Source: Bordetella parapertussis
GTDB taxonomy: Bacteria; Pseudomonadota; Gammaproteobacteria; Burkholderiales; Burkholderiaceae_B
NCBI GenBank assembly: GCA_943331855.1
Contig: CALQNE010000166.1
Location: forward strand, 1 to 7,848
Direction: 5' to 3'
DNA: 7,848 bases
A program made the position numbers and the translations under genes. The notes beneath the pieces are model-generated. The model was not told the DNA's origin. It was given only the letters and a program-made list of their open reading frames with translations, and made no database searches. Shown here piece by piece: positions 7,694-7,848 of this stretch; the stretch's first letter is position 1, and each line of letters opens with the position of its first letter.

Positions 7694-7718
7694 TTAAATA
7701 ATTCACTTTAAATAATTC
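7694..7718. repeat. Two copies of an 11-base direct repeat
   Basis: TTAAATAATTC occurs at 7694-7704 and again at 7708-7718, a 14-base period, immediately after the inverted repeat. Low base complexity makes chance plausible. Confidence 0.55.
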
Positions 7719-7776
7719 GCATTAATTTATATAAAATTATCCGGCTATTTATTTTAATCTTTATCGTTTTCAGCGC

Positions 7777-7823
7777 CCCAAAAGACAAACCCCCGAGTGC
7801 GTTGAGCACAAGGGGGTTTGGGG
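7777..7823 (-). terminator. Rho-independent terminator of the rRNA operon (minus strand)
   Basis: CAAACCCCC (7786-7794) pairs perfectly with GGGGGTTTG (7812-7820). Inside it, GTGC (7797-7800) pairs with GCAC (7806-7809) around a GTTGA loop, after a small GA/AA internal loop. Read on the - strand, the second arm is followed by TCTTTT, a U-rich tail; on the + strand what follows is GGGTAGAAG with no U-tract. The orientation therefore fits ending a leftward transcript. It lies only a few bases beyond the 5S rRNA end. Confidence 0.87.
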
Positions 7824-7829
7824 TAGAAG

Positions 7830-7848
7830 AGCTTGACGATGTCCTACT
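7830..7848 (-). rRNA. rrf: 5S ribosomal RNA, 3' end only
   Basis: Read on the - strand, the last bases give AGTAGGACATCGTCAAGC followed by TC. This resembles the 3' end of betaproteobacterial 5S rRNA, which from memory runs ...GAAAGTAGGTCATCGTCAGGC; the differences are in the helix I strand, where compensating changes at the 5' end would be expected. A strong - strand terminator follows within about 10 bases, as expected for the last gene of an rRNA operon. The rest of the 5S, with 23S and 16S before it, would lie right of the window. The mature 3' end is placed near 7829-7831 and is approximate. Only about 19 bases are visible, hence less than full confidence. Confidence 0.77.

Larger units (their letters stand above)
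7616..7770. other. Non-coding, extremely AT-rich spacer between maf and the rRNA operon terminator
   Basis: No gene is visible here. Bases 7621-7740 contain only 13 G or C in 120, against about half in the genes around them. The stretch is made of A/T runs such as AAATAAATAAATATT and holds one inverted repeat and one direct repeat, listed separately. It lies between two convergent transcription units. I see no start, Shine-Dalgarno or conserved peptide in it. Confidence 0.85.

Noticed and set aside
7616..7770. The AT-rich spacer as a replication origin, att site or insertion sequence end
   Set aside because: No DnaA-box cluster, target-site duplication, transposase fragment or tRNA partner is visible; composition alone does not support any of these.
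1..7848. A hidden novel system (defence, mobile element, CRISPR, toxin-antitoxin, small-protein genes)
   Set aside because: The genes are recognisable housekeeping families with intact motifs and short gaps. No spacer-repeat array, reverse transcriptase, recombinase or orphan gene pair was found.

Overview
This window looks like an ordinary housekeeping stretch of a betaproteobacterial chromosome, most likely order Burkholderiales. Three things point there. The FBPase, YebC, NadD and RlmH proteins read as betaproteobacterial. From memory of these genomes, the pepN-fbp pair and the yebC-purD-hemF-nadD-rsfS-rlmH-maf series are familiar arrangements. The right edge carries what reads as the 3' tail of a betaproteobacterial-type 5S rRNA. 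Sampled lines of the coding part have moderate GC (roughly 45-58%). The genus cannot be named from the sequence alone.

Layout. Left edge (1-162, +): the last 53 codons of aminopeptidase N (pepN). Next (245-1264, +): class I fructose-1,6-bisphosphatase (fbp), a gluconeogenic/Calvin-type enzyme. A strong symmetric hairpin (1277-1313) separates fbp from the convergent zinc-independent quinone oxidoreductase (1351-2340, -). A 137-bp divergent intergenic region (2341-2477) then leads into a tightly packed seven-gene operon on the + strand: yebC (2478-3209), purD (3215-4501), hemF (4501-5412), nadD (5412-6008), rsfS (6026-6493), rlmH (6515-6985) and maf (6986-7615). Two junctions overlap by one base (TAGTG, TAATG) and one abuts with no gap.

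The operon joins cofactor and nucleotide synthesis (PurD in purine synthesis, HemF in heme synthesis, NadD in NAD synthesis) with ribosome and translation functions (YebC, RsfS, RlmH) and a house-cleaning nucleotide pyrophosphatase (Maf).

Right edge. After maf there is a strikingly AT-rich spacer (7621-7740 has only 13 G/C in 120 bases) with a 9-bp inverted repeat and an 11-bp direct repeat. Then come a strong Rho-independent terminator and about 19 bases of a 5S rRNA gene, both on the - strand. An rRNA operon therefore probably ends here, running head-on towards the yebC-maf operon. In many relatives I would expect rng/cafA (RNase G) after maf; it is not here.

I found no mobile element, CRISPR array, tRNA, riboswitch or defence system, and no convincing sign of an undescribed system. 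The points most worth checking are the right-hand junction (rrn end, AT-rich island, absent rng), the dyad upstream of yebC, the RsfS tail and the NadD motif variant.
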